Positions 46,483 to 58,149 of a stretch of DNA of 64,000 nucleotides are shown piece after piece (the first letter of the stretch is position 1; the number at the start of each line of letters is the position of its first letter). The notes under the pieces are model-generated. The model worked only from the letters and a program-made list of their open reading frames with translations, did no database searches and was not told the origin of the DNA. The position numbers and the translations under genes were made by a program. The DNA is from Ephydatia muelleri (taxonomy: Eukaryota > Porifera > Demospongiae > Spongillida > Spongillidae), in contig JABACO010000004.1 of NCBI GenBank assembly GCA_013339895.1, positions 11,296,578 through 11,360,577 of the forward strand, given 5' to 3'.

Positions 46483-46872
46483 AATCCTGTGACAAAACTT
46501 GAATCATCAACAACTTCTGATTTCGCTCTTTGGTTTTCTAACATGGTACGTGCCTTGATATGTCCTTGAAATAGCTAAATAGGGTGTTGTAGTTATGTTC
46601 TATATCCCATCAGGTGATGCACGTGGGTAAGAGGGGTGACAAGAATAGGCCTGCGCATCGTCCCAGTGGTTTAGCTTATCACAACAACCAATATACCTAC
46701 GATTATATCAGGCATTTTTCGGGTGGCCTAATAGCGTAGTTGAGCCCAGGCACAGGGATCACCTGATTATACAATAACTTGTTACTTTGTGTCTTCCTGT
46801 TTCACACATACCCAGCAACAAGACAACAGGACATTGTTGCAGAAATTGTGTGACTGGTGGCATGGAAGGTGA
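46483..46872 (+). CDS. Tail-cluster gene F: last two exons
   Basis: Exon 46483-46545 (21 codons, NPVTKLESSTTSDFALWFSN then M) lies between cgagatcag and donor gtacgt. The last exon 46816-46872, after tttcacacatacccag, encodes QQDNRTLLQKLCDWWHGR-stop. Phase 0. The intron shares the cluster words ttgatatgtccttgaaatag and gttatgttctatatcccatcag. The last exon and 3' flank are closely related to 37706-37762. Ends in Gly-Arg. No upstream start exon recognised. Confidence 0.5.
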
Positions 46873-46879
46873 ACGCTGA

Positions 46880-48630
46880 ATTGGACGACAGTGCACACAG
46901 CTTAGTGCTCTACACTTAGACAGAACTCTAAAATGTACTTGTAGTCCGTAGAATTTGGGTACATGGCTTAGTTACATACTTACAAATGCTGATGTGTGCA
47001 CTTTGGTCTTTACTCCATGGCAATACAGAAGTGTGAAAACTATAACTGGTTAACTGAGGTTGTGAAAAGCTACTGAAGCTACAGGTGGGTCTCTGAAGGT
47101 GGTGCGCAGCTAGTCGCAAGTGTGCAGTCAGTCAGTTTGACTATCCATATGCAGAACATGTGGTATAGCAAAGAAAAAAAAAAGACACAGTTTTCTGTGC
47201 ATGCACATGGCTATCAAAAAATGTTGATCCAATCTTCACAGTATGCCAAGCTGACGTGTGTGTTGTCTTTCACTCAGTACAGTACCTCCTACAATTACAG
47301 CTCCATACCTTTGCAACACAAAATTAAACAGTGCTCTGATTGGTCTAGATCATAGTGTATCATAGTAATCATGCATTTGAATAACCCTTATGCCCCATAA
47401 AGGCACCAGATATCTAAGTACTCCAATGCATGGTACACATCCTGAAGAGACATGCACAGTAAACACCACACACCCCATTATGACTGCACACAGGTCTGGG
47501 GATGTCATATTGCCTATCATCATACAACACTACAAGCTCAGTACAATAATGTCACTATTTTGTTTTTGAACCTTTGGTGAAATCTAATTCACAGCTGTAG
47601 AGACTACTGCACAGGAGCATGTAATCACACCTGCTCCAACTTCAGTTACTAGTTTGTATGAGGTACAGATGAGGATGTCAACTCTGAAGCTGTGCATGCT
47701 TAAGTGCATAGACATCATGTGGAACAATTGTACTGGATTCACAACATACTACCACGTGCCTTTCTTTCCCATGAAGCAGTGTGCCTTGCTGAAAGCTTTA
47801 CGTGTCAAGGACAGTGTGATTTGAAGCGTGACACCACTGCATGCAACCTACATGTACCAACACAATAGGAACTATTGTCAAAATGCCAAACCATTTCTAC
47901 ACATCCAGAAATAACAATTTTGTTTTTCGTTTTGAGCAATATCAAATTACCTGTGTGTCAATGTCACAAATAGGAAATGGTTGTTTGCGAGGTAAACATT
48001 GTGCATTTGATGAGTGTTAATGAATGCCCTTTAGCAGTGAGACTAAATTTATGAAGCACAGAACACGAAAATGGGTCCACTCCACCCTGACAATAGAGGG
48101 CGATGGATGGACCCTGGCATGAAGGATGAGTACCAGAAGCCAGTGATACATGATTCGCTATTACTGCACGCTAAGGCTTCTCATTGAAGTATCAAAGTGT
48201 TTTGTCCCTAGAATGGCTGTAGAGCTCTTACATGTATGTCATGATTCCTGTGTGTGCAGACAATAAACACACATGCTCCAGCACATGGGACATAGCATGT
48301 GTTCCATTTCTACCACAACACACCTTTAAACATGCCACAGCACATACACTTTGACAGGTTATAGACCCTTCACAAGGGAATGCTATAGTCATGTGTTGCA
48401 TGGAGCTGTTTGCTATGCACAAGATGGGGGAGGAGTGAATTGTGCACTTTAAATACTAGACCTTTAAACCCTTTCTCCAAAATTGATCTGCCTCGACAAT
48501 TGTAACTATAAAAGCCACAATAGACCATACACTGCCTTAATGATCATGGGACCACTGTGACCATAAAAAATTAGATTGTCCATTGGAGTTGCGCTAAAGT
48601 TGAATTTGAAACAATAACATTAAATTGAAC
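46880..48630. other. No gene recognised
   Basis: The first about 350 bp resemble 37763-38130 (3' flank of the tail exons). The remainder is unremarkable. Confidence 0.35.
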
Positions 48631-48637
48631 ATCACAT

Positions 48638-49452
48638 GGGACAGTTTCCGAGAAAACTTCCTATGTTTTATAGCAATATAAAATAATTGTGTTATAACGT
48701 TTGAATCGCTATATAGTCCGAACGGTAAAGGTTATAGGCTTCCTATTTTCAACACTTCATACTACACCATTGCTCTATGGTGAAGTACATTTTGGTGTCT
48801 TGCACTTGCTCCATACCAGCATTGCAACGTTTGATACCCCACCTGGTTCAAACCCAACATAACTTTCTGTAGGAGTAATCAAATTGCTTCAAATTCGGTT
48901 TGTAGATAGTGAGGTCCTATACCTATCTATTTGTTCTGTTCGTTAATTTTTATACTATCCGTTACGGAGATACAGTTGATCAAACTATGTGCACTTTTTC
49001 CCGCTCGATACGCGCCAGTGATATAATCACCGCCTCCCATACATTGAGCGGGACGCGATTTGCCCAAATCATTGGCGCGAATCGAGCGGGAAAAAGTGCA
49101 CGTAGTTTGTTCAACTGTATCTCCGTAACGGATGGCATAAAAATTAACGAACAGAATAGGTAGATAGGTATAGGACCTCTCTATCTACAAACCGAATTTG
49201 AAGCGATTTGATTACTCCTACAGAAAGTTATGTTGGGTTTGAACCAGGTGGGATATAGAACGTTGCAATGCTGGCACGGAGCAAGTGCAAGATACCAAAA
49301 TGTATTTCACCATAGAGAAATGGTGTAGTATGAAGTCATGAAAATAGGAAGTCGATAGCCTTTACCGTTCGGACTTTATAGCGATTCAAACGTTATAACT
49401 CGATTATTTTATAATGTTATAAAACATAGGAAGTTTTCTCGGAAACTGTCCC
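48638..49452. mobile_element. Long foldback element, 0.8 kb, copy B
   Basis: Inverted repeat with two arms of about 385 bp (48638-49022 and 49068-49452) around a 45-bp spacer. Ends gggacagtttccgagaaaac and complement; inner ends gtgcactttttcccgctcga and complement. Arms differ by scattered substitutions. Clearly related to 28110-28898 in the outer about 150 bp (cgtttgaatcgct, cttcctatttt, ttttggtgtctt, cttgctcc) and at the inner ends, but diverged in between. No coding capacity. Confidence 0.8.
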
Positions 49453-50179
49453 ACATATCTGCCCACGTGGTGGGGGCTCTTAATAAAAGCAGCGGTACAT
49501 GGCGACATTCATGGAGTACACGGATACACACGTAGCTATGACCACACAGTCATGCATAATGTTGGGCTAGATACCATCTGTGGTGGCAACCAGTGCGCGC
49601 TCCCCGGACCGGGTATAGCGACGCTCTGAAGCGAAAAAAAAAAGCACCGCCAAAAAAAATGTATACATCCAAGGCCCTTTCTTTTTGCTTACGTCACAAA
49701 CGCATCACTTGCACACGGTCTGCATACACTTTGCATACCTGCCATTAGATAGAAGGCTGCTTTGGATCAGCTGAGCTAGCGCGGTGAAAGACTTAAGTGC
49801 TTTGGTGAATAGCAGGCTAGATTCTATGTTGTAGGTTTGGAAATGGTTAATACATGCGCGTCTCTTATACGCAACATTCCCACCACGTACCTGTTCATCC
49901 TAATCTCTCCAACATTTATGGTGATATAACCTCTAGCGTGCTTTTAATTAAATCGGCTTGGCACGTGTTGTCGATATCGTATTTGAACGCGCAAAAATAG
50001 TTATTCCAACAGAGTAAGAACGTTTGTAGCAAGCTGTGGTATGTGCAGTATTTAACGATGAAGTTGCTGTGCATGACGATGCTGTACAACTACATATCAA
50101 CGCTGTTGTAGATAAACAATGAATAATGACTTTCTGCGGGCCGATTTATTTTATTAAAATAATGTGCTGTTTTCCTTAG

Positions 50180-50451
50180 GCCCTCTTACCGAGCTGCACC
50201 ATATGGTCGGACAGCAGAAGAACGTATCCTGTACCAAGCTGCAATGAATGTTTTCAGCCAAAATGACCAAGAGCATGACATACTATTGGCCAACATAACG
50301 GTGTAATTACCAGTTGAGCGCTGCAGGAGCGAACAGAGCTCTTTACGGCCAGTGGACATCTCGGGCCAATCGCGGTCGACAAGACTTCGATTCAGATAAC
50401 AAAGGTGCGTGGAGGTACTTCTATGTGATGTTTGCTATGTTCGCCACATTG
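50180..50451 (+). CDS. Exon of unidentified membrane protein, one frame break
   Basis: Between acceptor tgttttccttag and donor gtaaga. One frame reads PSYRAAPYGRTAEERILYQA and AMNVFSQNDQEHDILLANIT, then TAA at 50304. A second frame, one base off, continues from the same point: NYQLSAAGANRALYGQWTSR, ANRGRQDFDSDNKGAWRYFY and VMFAMFATL at the donor. The smooth join suggests one exon with a one-base indel near 50300 (mutation or sequence error). The end AWRYFYVMFAMFATL looks like the start of a transmembrane helix. A possible next exon follows ttttttcag at 51057. Family not recognised. Confidence 0.4.
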
Positions 50452-50599
50452 GTAAGATAACGAATAGGTATTCATACAGTATAATATCTTTATATGCGCT
50501 ATAAAATCAGAGATAGTAATTGAGAAACGCTGACTGCTGCTAATGAAAACACAGAGAAAGCGAAAACAGTTGTACATGTATTGCTGTGTCAACCAAACT

Positions 50600-52440
50600 A
50601 ACTAGACAGGTGTTAAACTTGTTGTAAAGGTCATGAAAGACGAAGGACTTCAGTCTGGAATGAACTTGTACGGACAGCTAGCCATGAGAAGCTAGCTACA
50701 TGTAGGAAAAGCAGCTCATAAGATTTGTGCACCCGCCCCAAGCACCATTGGTCTCAACATCCAGTTATGCGCAGACCCAACAAAGCTCATTACAGTTGGC
50801 ATCATTGACATTGTGTTATTAATTGAAAAAATGATTGAAGCCTAATGGGCTAAATTATGTCTTGTAAAATTATGTCTTGAGTCTATATTTATCAACATAA
50901 TACTAATAATACCTGGGAGGCTTTCAGCAAGATTGGCCAGGGGGTGACTCAAACGATAGCATCCCATCCAAACTGCACCAACTTTTAAGCTAGTGCTACT
51001 AGGTTAAGTGAAAATGGGAACAAGGTAACTCTATTTTTTGTTTTTGTTTTTTCAGCATGGCACATTTATTACAACTCTCTGCAGCCACAGATTATAATCA
51101 ATTTTGGTAACCACTTTATGTAGTTATGACTCAGTATTAAAATAGGTTATTGGACTTAATTAATGCATAATAAAACAAGCTACATAGTCTACAAAAATCG
51201 TTCAAGTTAAGTAACAGTTGTTAAGTGTTGTGGTTAATGAACTAAATAAAGACTCTTGATACAATGGTACTTTTTTTCAAACTAAAATAACTAGGTTCTT
51301 TTTTATCATAGAAAAAAAATGGCATGGATAAGTTCAACTCTAGACAAGCAGTTCAATACATATATGACTACACTATATCTAAATCTAAACCAGCACACCC
51401 AAGAATGGATGCTGCATTGCCTTTTAACTTCAATATTATCCCATGTAGGTGTAGGTATCATCAATGCTGCAATCTAATAGTCTAAATATATACTTTTTCA
51501 AAGTGTACATATGTTGAAATATGGGGAACCGCACATTTTGATTAGGTTTTTTGAATTTAGTAATTGCTTATTAACTATTGCCAATCTGTTCAATTGGACC
51601 CCTGTTATTTTATTTGATTGTGTAGTTAAGTACTACTATTTGATTATTATTTGAAATTGTTAAGTCCTATATGTGAACTTGATTTTAATAAATAAAATAA
51701 ATTCATTCAATTGCATCAATATTATTTACCTATGCAGTATTTGAAACATTCAACATAGGAAAGAACTAACTAATTGTGAAACTGGAATTATATGTGTACA
51801 AATCTATTGCCAAAATTTCAACTCACCTGTATAGTACAGGCAGTAGTAGCATTGCAATCACAAAACAGGTGGGTGCACAGGGAAAAGATTAATTGTACTC
51901 CTACTTGTGACTTCGTGTAGCCATTATTTTATAAAATTCCAGAATTGATATCTGACAATGGGTTACTTCAACTGAGTCACAATACATGTAGGGTATAAAG
52001 TAAATCCTGATTATCATATAGGCTAATAAAAAAATGAACACCTCTAGTTTAATATGCAATTTTTTTTAAGGCTATATTATTATTCCATGAAATGTTAACT
52101 TCCATGTGTTTACAGTCTTAATTGTTTTATGATAAGGTATGCATCAAGTTACAATTGCTCGTCATTATGTTCAGCTTGCAAGCCAAATAGCTACACAAAA
52201 GGATACATGATAAATTCAAATAAATTAAAATAAGTCAAGTGGTTAATTAATTTCAAACCTGAGTTATAAACCATTGCAAAGACCTGGTCTATAGAGGGTG
52301 TTTAACAATTTAGAAGGAAAATTTCAAACAAGTAGTTGTTTATAACCAATTCAGCTAGGAAACAATTATGATTATGTTAACAATTAATGATTAATTTATT
52401 TTAATCAAGTGCCCTGAAATGACACATCTTTGACCATTAG
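50600..52440. other. No gene recognised; AT-rich, possibly intronic
   Basis: Very AT-rich sequence between the candidate exons at 50180 and 52456. Confidence 0.4.
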
Positions 52441-52455
52441 TATTTCTAATTTTAG

Positions 52456-52693
52456 ATACAGCTTTATCTTATCCATGTACTTGTACTGGCAGCTTGTGGT
52501 CATTCATATGCGGCAGACTTCCAAGGCCAAACTGTTCCATGTGGTCCCTCCTGTAGCTTATGTTGCTGTATCAGTATTCTGTCATTTTATCTGTGCTGTC
52601 TGTGTATTGTGTTATGTGCTGTTGTATGAATTTATTACAATAATCGGAGCTACATACTGGTCATTTATGTTTGTTATAATTTTCAATTTGAAT
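52456..52693 (+). CDS. Candidate transmembrane exon
   Basis: Open between ttctaattttag and gtaggt. The translation has about three hydrophobic segments: FILSMYLYWQLVVIHM, then HVVPPVAYVAVSVFCHFICA and VCVLCYVLLYEFITIIGATY, then WSFMFVIIFNLN. A short basic loop (RQTSKAK) lies between the first two. This looks like part of a multi-pass membrane protein. No motif identifies the family. It may belong with 50180-50451 and 53674-53763, but exon phases do not all match, so the gene model is open. Confidence 0.35.
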
Positions 52694-53673
52694 GTAGGTA
52701 GTCATTTTCTTAAATGATGGTTGGAATTAATTAATTAATTAACTTTCTGAAACATTTTAAGATGTATTTAATAATACAGAAGCTTTCTTGTGTATTTTCA
52801 TGACTAGTACAATTATTAGTGATTGCTCTTAATGTGTATTGAATAGAATGCACATGACACAATACACACACATCCACATCCTATATTAAAAAAACTCCTT
52901 ATGTACAATGAACTTCCATATCCTTTGCCCAACTGATCCAATATTCCTCTTGCCGCAATCTGTCTAATGTTTTGAGAATCTCATAATTCATTATGGCACT
53001 CAGTCAACACCTGGTGTGGAAAAACTATTCAGAAGCGTGGGTACCACCACATGCTCCTCCTGTACATGCACACAGCAATCACCACAATAGACAATTGATC
53101 ACAGATGTGCTATCTACAGTCAGTGCTGTGCTTTGATTGGGGCATATTCCCTGTGTCAGCAATGCACTCCTGAGCTGCTGTATCACTCCATCACTCCATC
53201 CTTCAGTTGTGCCCGTTGGATCCTGTTTATCATCAGCCCTCCATGGATAGCCGTGAGAGCTGTGAGAGCTGCAGTAACTTGGAATGGTTGTCCCAAGAGG
53301 TAATGTGAAATTATCCTCCCCCTCAACCCGTCACACTCGTTGCATAACAGTGTAATTAGTTTCTGAGAAAGACTAGTATGCCCAATTACATTCCCATCTT
53401 GCTCCCAAATCCAACTCCAACAGCACTGCATGAGTCAGAAGTCCCCCATTTAACTAGTGTGCAAGTCAAATGAATGGTAGACCAATACAAAGGTTTGGTT
53501 CACAAATTTCCTGAATGACTTGCACTGTGCTTCACTGTTACTGGAACCTTGCTTTCTGACATTATTCTTAGAAGTAGAAAACATGTCAATGATGGAATCA
53601 TGATCAGTCGAATGTCCTTGAGGATATAAAGAAGCATTAACAAGATTAATCTTTCTGTTTTGACATATTTTAG

Positions 53674-53763
53674 GACAGAATTCCTTCTTCTAACTGTTGC
53701 TGTAGTTACTGGAATGCTTTTTACAAGTCAAATGGTGCAAATGTTTGGATATTGTGAGTTGTA
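53674..53763 (+). CDS. Candidate terminal transmembrane exon
   Basis: After tgacatattttag, one frame reads TEFLLLTVAVVTGMLFTSQM then VQMFGYCEL-stop, a single hydrophobic helix close to a C-terminus. It could be the last exon of the membrane protein with exon 52456-52693; the frame needs an intervening exon to restore phase. Confidence 0.3.
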
Positions 53764-53779
53764 ACTTTTTTACCTCAGA

Positions 53780-56630
53780 CAATACAGAGGAAAGTGTTTT
53801 TGCTTCATTGTTTTTAGCTGAAGCCCACTTTCATTCCATAACCTCACTTCATTGGTAACAATTTCAAGGTATCTAGAAGTTCTTCCTTAATATTTCTCAC
53901 AAGATGGCTGATTTTATCATCATTTAATTTCCAGGCAAAAGCAGAAGACCTTGGACTGCTTCTCTACTTAAAACTGTAAATCTATTGTTTAGCTCTGTGA
54001 ACAGGTTGTCAAAGAAAATGAATATACTGCAATCCGCCTATACTTTTCAGATGTTCTAGCAGCAACATTAATACACTGTGTCTGCTTGCTACAGATTCAT
54101 TAGCCATTTAGTTTATTTTCATAAAACGTCAAAAAATCTTTCTTCAGCATTCTCTCAAAATTCTAGTCTAACAGTCTCATCTTCTCTCACAATATCAAGT
54201 TCTGAACCTTGCAAGAGCTCCAAAAATTTGAAATGCAGCTAAAAATGAATCTGAGGTTAATTAAAGAAGTCAGTAATCCTTTTGCTGCTGTCATAGATTT
54301 CGCATCCAATCTTGGTGTATTGTCTGCATAAAATGAATGACACCTTCATACATATAGTTGAATGTTGTAACAGTGTCATATGTTACTCTACCTAACGTAA
54401 TAGTTTAATTTTAAACTTTTGAATCTTTATCTCTTTATTCATTAACGATTCAAACAGACTGTTCCACGTACCGTTATTGTTTTGGTAATTGCTTCAAAAA
54501 TATGCCCAATGTTTGTAAATAAGCAAGCATGCAGAGAATGCTAGAAAGTGTTTTTTGACAGTGCTACATTCACAACAGTGATAGTATGATGCTTGAGTTA
54601 TGAGTTCTTTAAATTTTGCTTGACATCCTTTAGGTGCCCTGACATTGCACCAGCGCCATCTTATGATTGGGCTCCACAAGCATTAGGAACCATCCCCAAT
54701 TGTCGTTGAATACTAATTAGATTGAAACATATATCTTCACCTAATACACTGGAATACGGAATATACATAACTATCCTTTCCACAGCACAATCATTTTGGA
54801 TATTCCTCACTCCCACTCCAAGCTGCTTCCATCTACTTACATTTGAAACTTCATCAGCCATAACAGCAGCATAACACTCACTTTGTTTTGACCTTAGAAG
54901 CAATTCTAGACTGAATAAAATGACCTGTACACAGTTTTTATTCTGTACTGTTTTAGAAATGTAAGTAGCATTTATCTTGCATGTGGAGATCTGGAGCCAT
55001 TCGTGGACAATGGTGGTCTAGATCTGTGTCAGTTGAAGTGTGTGTGTTTAGCCCTTCGACGAAGATTAGGTGTCGGTTATCAGTAGACCCATATCTTATG
55101 ATCTAGCTCATTGTACGCATGGCTTGCTGTATGGTGAAATTAATTATTTCTGAATACAGAATAGGAAATCATCTAGAAATATCTACACGAGTGTATGTGG
55201 ACAGCTGAAGAAAATCTGGCACAACAGGCACAACAATGTGTGCCAGTAAGCGCGAATGGCCGATCAATATAATTATTTGGAGTCCTCTCAACTGGACAGT
55301 GGATTGTATTGTCTTACATATGTACAGTTTCTTAAGTTCTCATAGGGAAGGATCTCCTAGATCAGAGGTATAATGGATCACAAAGGTGTTCAGTGATTGG
55401 AAACATGGCACAAAATATTAAAAAACTCATCCACAGCTCCAATACTTTTTGGATTCTGAAAGTAATAATCACTCCTCAAGGCTGCACGAAGGTAGCCAAG
55501 AAGAATCTTAAATCAATCATCAAATGCCACCAGTTTTAGGCAGAGAAGGCAGTGCTTTACTAGGGGATAGAGATGATTTGACATCTGATCATTTGGTAAA
55601 GTTTAAGCAATCCTACATTTTCACATTGAACCAGGTGATTTAGCTGTCTCAACTCAAGCGACTCGGGTAGTATTGCTGTATGAGAGGTGGTATGCTTGCT
55701 CAAGTTTTGTGTGGATCGTACTTCAATGTCTGTTCGTTTGATACATGTAAAAGTATGATTTCTCTACATTTGTCTGCTTTCTCTTTGCTATTGCAAAGGG
55801 AAAGCAGACGAATCGCATTCTAAACGATGTAGCAAGAACTTGTTGCACGCTGCAGCCTTGAGCAGTGGCATGGTTTGTCAAGTATATAATTGCTTCACTT
55901 CGTGAAGTAAAAGTGATATGGCTTCACCAGCAATGTGTTTCCTATGATGAAAATTTTGAAGCGTCGTGCGACTTTAGTTAAAAGTTTTTTGGCACAGTCA
56001 GCTTCTCTTTGATTCTTTCCATTCCTCATCTTACAGGTTTAGTCACAAGCCAAGCACCTAACCTTCCAACAGTGGGGTAGTTTTAATTCCTGCATTTGGT
56101 TGTCCCAGCAGTCGGCATCATTACCAATATTGTGCAGAATTCCAAGGAATATTCATTCTGAATGGTAAATAAATATTAATCATTGTGGTTATTGAACAGA
56201 TTACATCATCACCATTGTGTCCTGTCTGAAGTATCATTTGCTGTCAGTACCGGTGTGGCATTACCATCATTTAGTAGTTATTTATTTTTCTGTGTAGGAG
56301 AAGAGTATTGGAGGTTGTGGTGACAAATTATAACGCTTAAACAAAAACCCACAAAGAGCAAAAATGAATTTTACAAGTGAATAAATTACATTTACATTTA
56401 GGCAATAATACACTGTCTGTCTTTTCACACATGTCCTTACATGTTCATGTTCCTGGTTCAACATATGCAAAAGACCACATTTTATGAGAAATATAATAAT
56501 TCAATAGCAGGAAAATGTTCAATTTCCCTTCTCTTTCTACCAGTCATGGTTATGTAATCCTGCAGTATAGCATTCTTGATGCATGTTTTACCTTTTCTGT
56601 TCTTTAAAATATCAATTCAACATTACACCA
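53780..56630. other. No gene recognised
   Basis: AT-rich. A 17-bp stem hairpin (gtctgctttctctttgc, 4-bp loop) lies at 55772-55809. Open frames near 53183-53431 and 54494-54903 (minus) show no domain. Confidence 0.35.
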
Positions 56631-56635
56631 CACTG

Positions 56636-56690
56636 GTATAAGGACATTGATCAATGTGTTCATTGAGCTGCTTGGACTGGCCCATTATAG
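56636..56690 (-). pseudogene. TRAF-finger fragment
   Basis: acattgatcaatgtgttcat plus tgagctgctt matches the zinc-finger coding sequence of the TRAF genes at 61565 and 62588 (cattgatcaatgtgtt, tgagctgcttgtgctg). It encodes the HIDQCP part of a TRAF finger on the minus strand. Isolated scrap. Confidence 0.5.
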
Positions 56691-57865
56691 ATTCCCTACA
56701 TACATGTAGGATGCTGTGGCGACCTCAATTATGTGCATTTGTACTCAAATACAAGTCAGCAGCATGAACGTCTCACATTAATGTGTCAATGAATTTCCGG
56801 AATCTCACCTGCAAAGGAATATCTCATGCTCACACTTGAACTCTGAATGATGTCACCACTTTATTCTTATTGAAGCACTATTGGAACAATTGCTGTCTTG
56901 TCTACTCATCAATACACAATTATGGTATGGTTTTGTTCTGTAGCAATTTCTAAATTACCATTTTCAAACATCAGTGTATTTATAACTAGCTATTTTAAAA
57001 CAGACTTAGTCACAATTAGATCATTAAATATAAACAAACTGGAATTATAAAATTGGGTCATTAACCCTTCACTTTATTTCGCACCTGCAGCACCTTTCCA
57101 CATATTACGGCATATACGTATATTTATGCTATGCCATTGAACAAGCATGTTCCGATACCCCTATCTAACCAGTCTCTTGGTTCCAAGGATGACATCTTAC
57201 AACTGCAATATTGCCGACAGCACACATGATGCAATCACAATACAATTGCGTATGTGCACACACGCAATCACTCCTTAAGGATACCCCCTAACATCCCCCT
57301 CTAACAAGTCAGTATTGTTCCACATACTTCTTGCTTGTCGCGCGTTGTCACTTCACACTGGGTTGCTGCTCTGAATAACTCCTTGATGGCTTCACTTGGC
57401 TTGGTTGAGGTGTTAAGTGTCATCCGCCCATTGGTGAGTCATCTGCTCGGGATTCTCTTGAATCTCACTCATCACACTCATCATTTTGCCATGGTGCACA
57501 TTGTTTGTTGTGGTCAACATTTGTAAAAGGTCATGCTCAGAACTAAATTTGCGTTCATTATAGTAATTGGTTTTTCTCTGATGTCAAGTTGCTGCAAAAA
57601 AAAACCTTTGTGGAGAACATAGTGTAGTGTATTGCATGCTAACACGTATCACGTGATACCTCGAACACAATACTGATAGTCCGTAAATCCCACTACACCC
57701 CCTCTCCCAGACAGAGATGCATTGATGTGGCAGGTGGACATGATGCCCTGATCTGGGAACGAAGTGTTAGGAGTAGTCCAGTTTTGTGGGGATCTATGTT
57801 TGTTGATTAAGACTTCAGGGTTGTCCTCGAGGCCTTGGCTTAGAGATGTGGACTGGTTGTCTAAA

Positions 57866-58149
57866 TCAACATGTGCAGGCCTTAAGACAGTCCATTGAAA
57901 TTATTTTGGTCCATCCTCCAATGTCCATTTTGAACGTTTTATGAATGAATTTGAAAGGGCCTTCATAAAGACGTTGCAGAGGTGTGCGAGGAGCATCATG
58001 CCACATGAAAACAAATTTGCTAGCTGCATATTTTGTGGAACAGGACACATCAATCTCGTTGAGGCTCTGGTACAATAGTGCATAAAAAATGTCTTGCACT
58101 CAACACGTGGATATTTTGGGTTAATGCACAAAGGTTTATAATATATCAT
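57866..58149 (-). pseudogene. Ty3/gypsy integrase C-terminal relic, second lineage
   Basis: Minus frame SKFVFMWHDAPRTPLQRLYE, GPFKFIHKTFKMDIGGWTKI, then SMDCLKAC. This is the C-terminal end typical of gypsy pol lineages with a VF-x-R-x-D-A-x-R-x-P-L-Q-x-x-Y-x-GPF pattern followed by DIGG and a D-x-L-K end. An alternate frame covers the upstream part to 58149. Different lineage from both 10639-13569 and 58560-60133. Decayed. Confidence 0.55.

Noticed and set aside
47310..47355. Another tail-like end (KIKQCSDWSRS-stop)
   Set aside because: Shares only the D-W; spacing from the D-W to the stop is similar, but no D-x-R, no related flanks and no upstream exon.
52861..53431. Minus-strand frame (about 82 residues, RIISHYLLGQPFQVTAALTA)
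   Set aside because: Protein-like composition but no recognised motif, no splice context and no second copy; not enough to call a gene.
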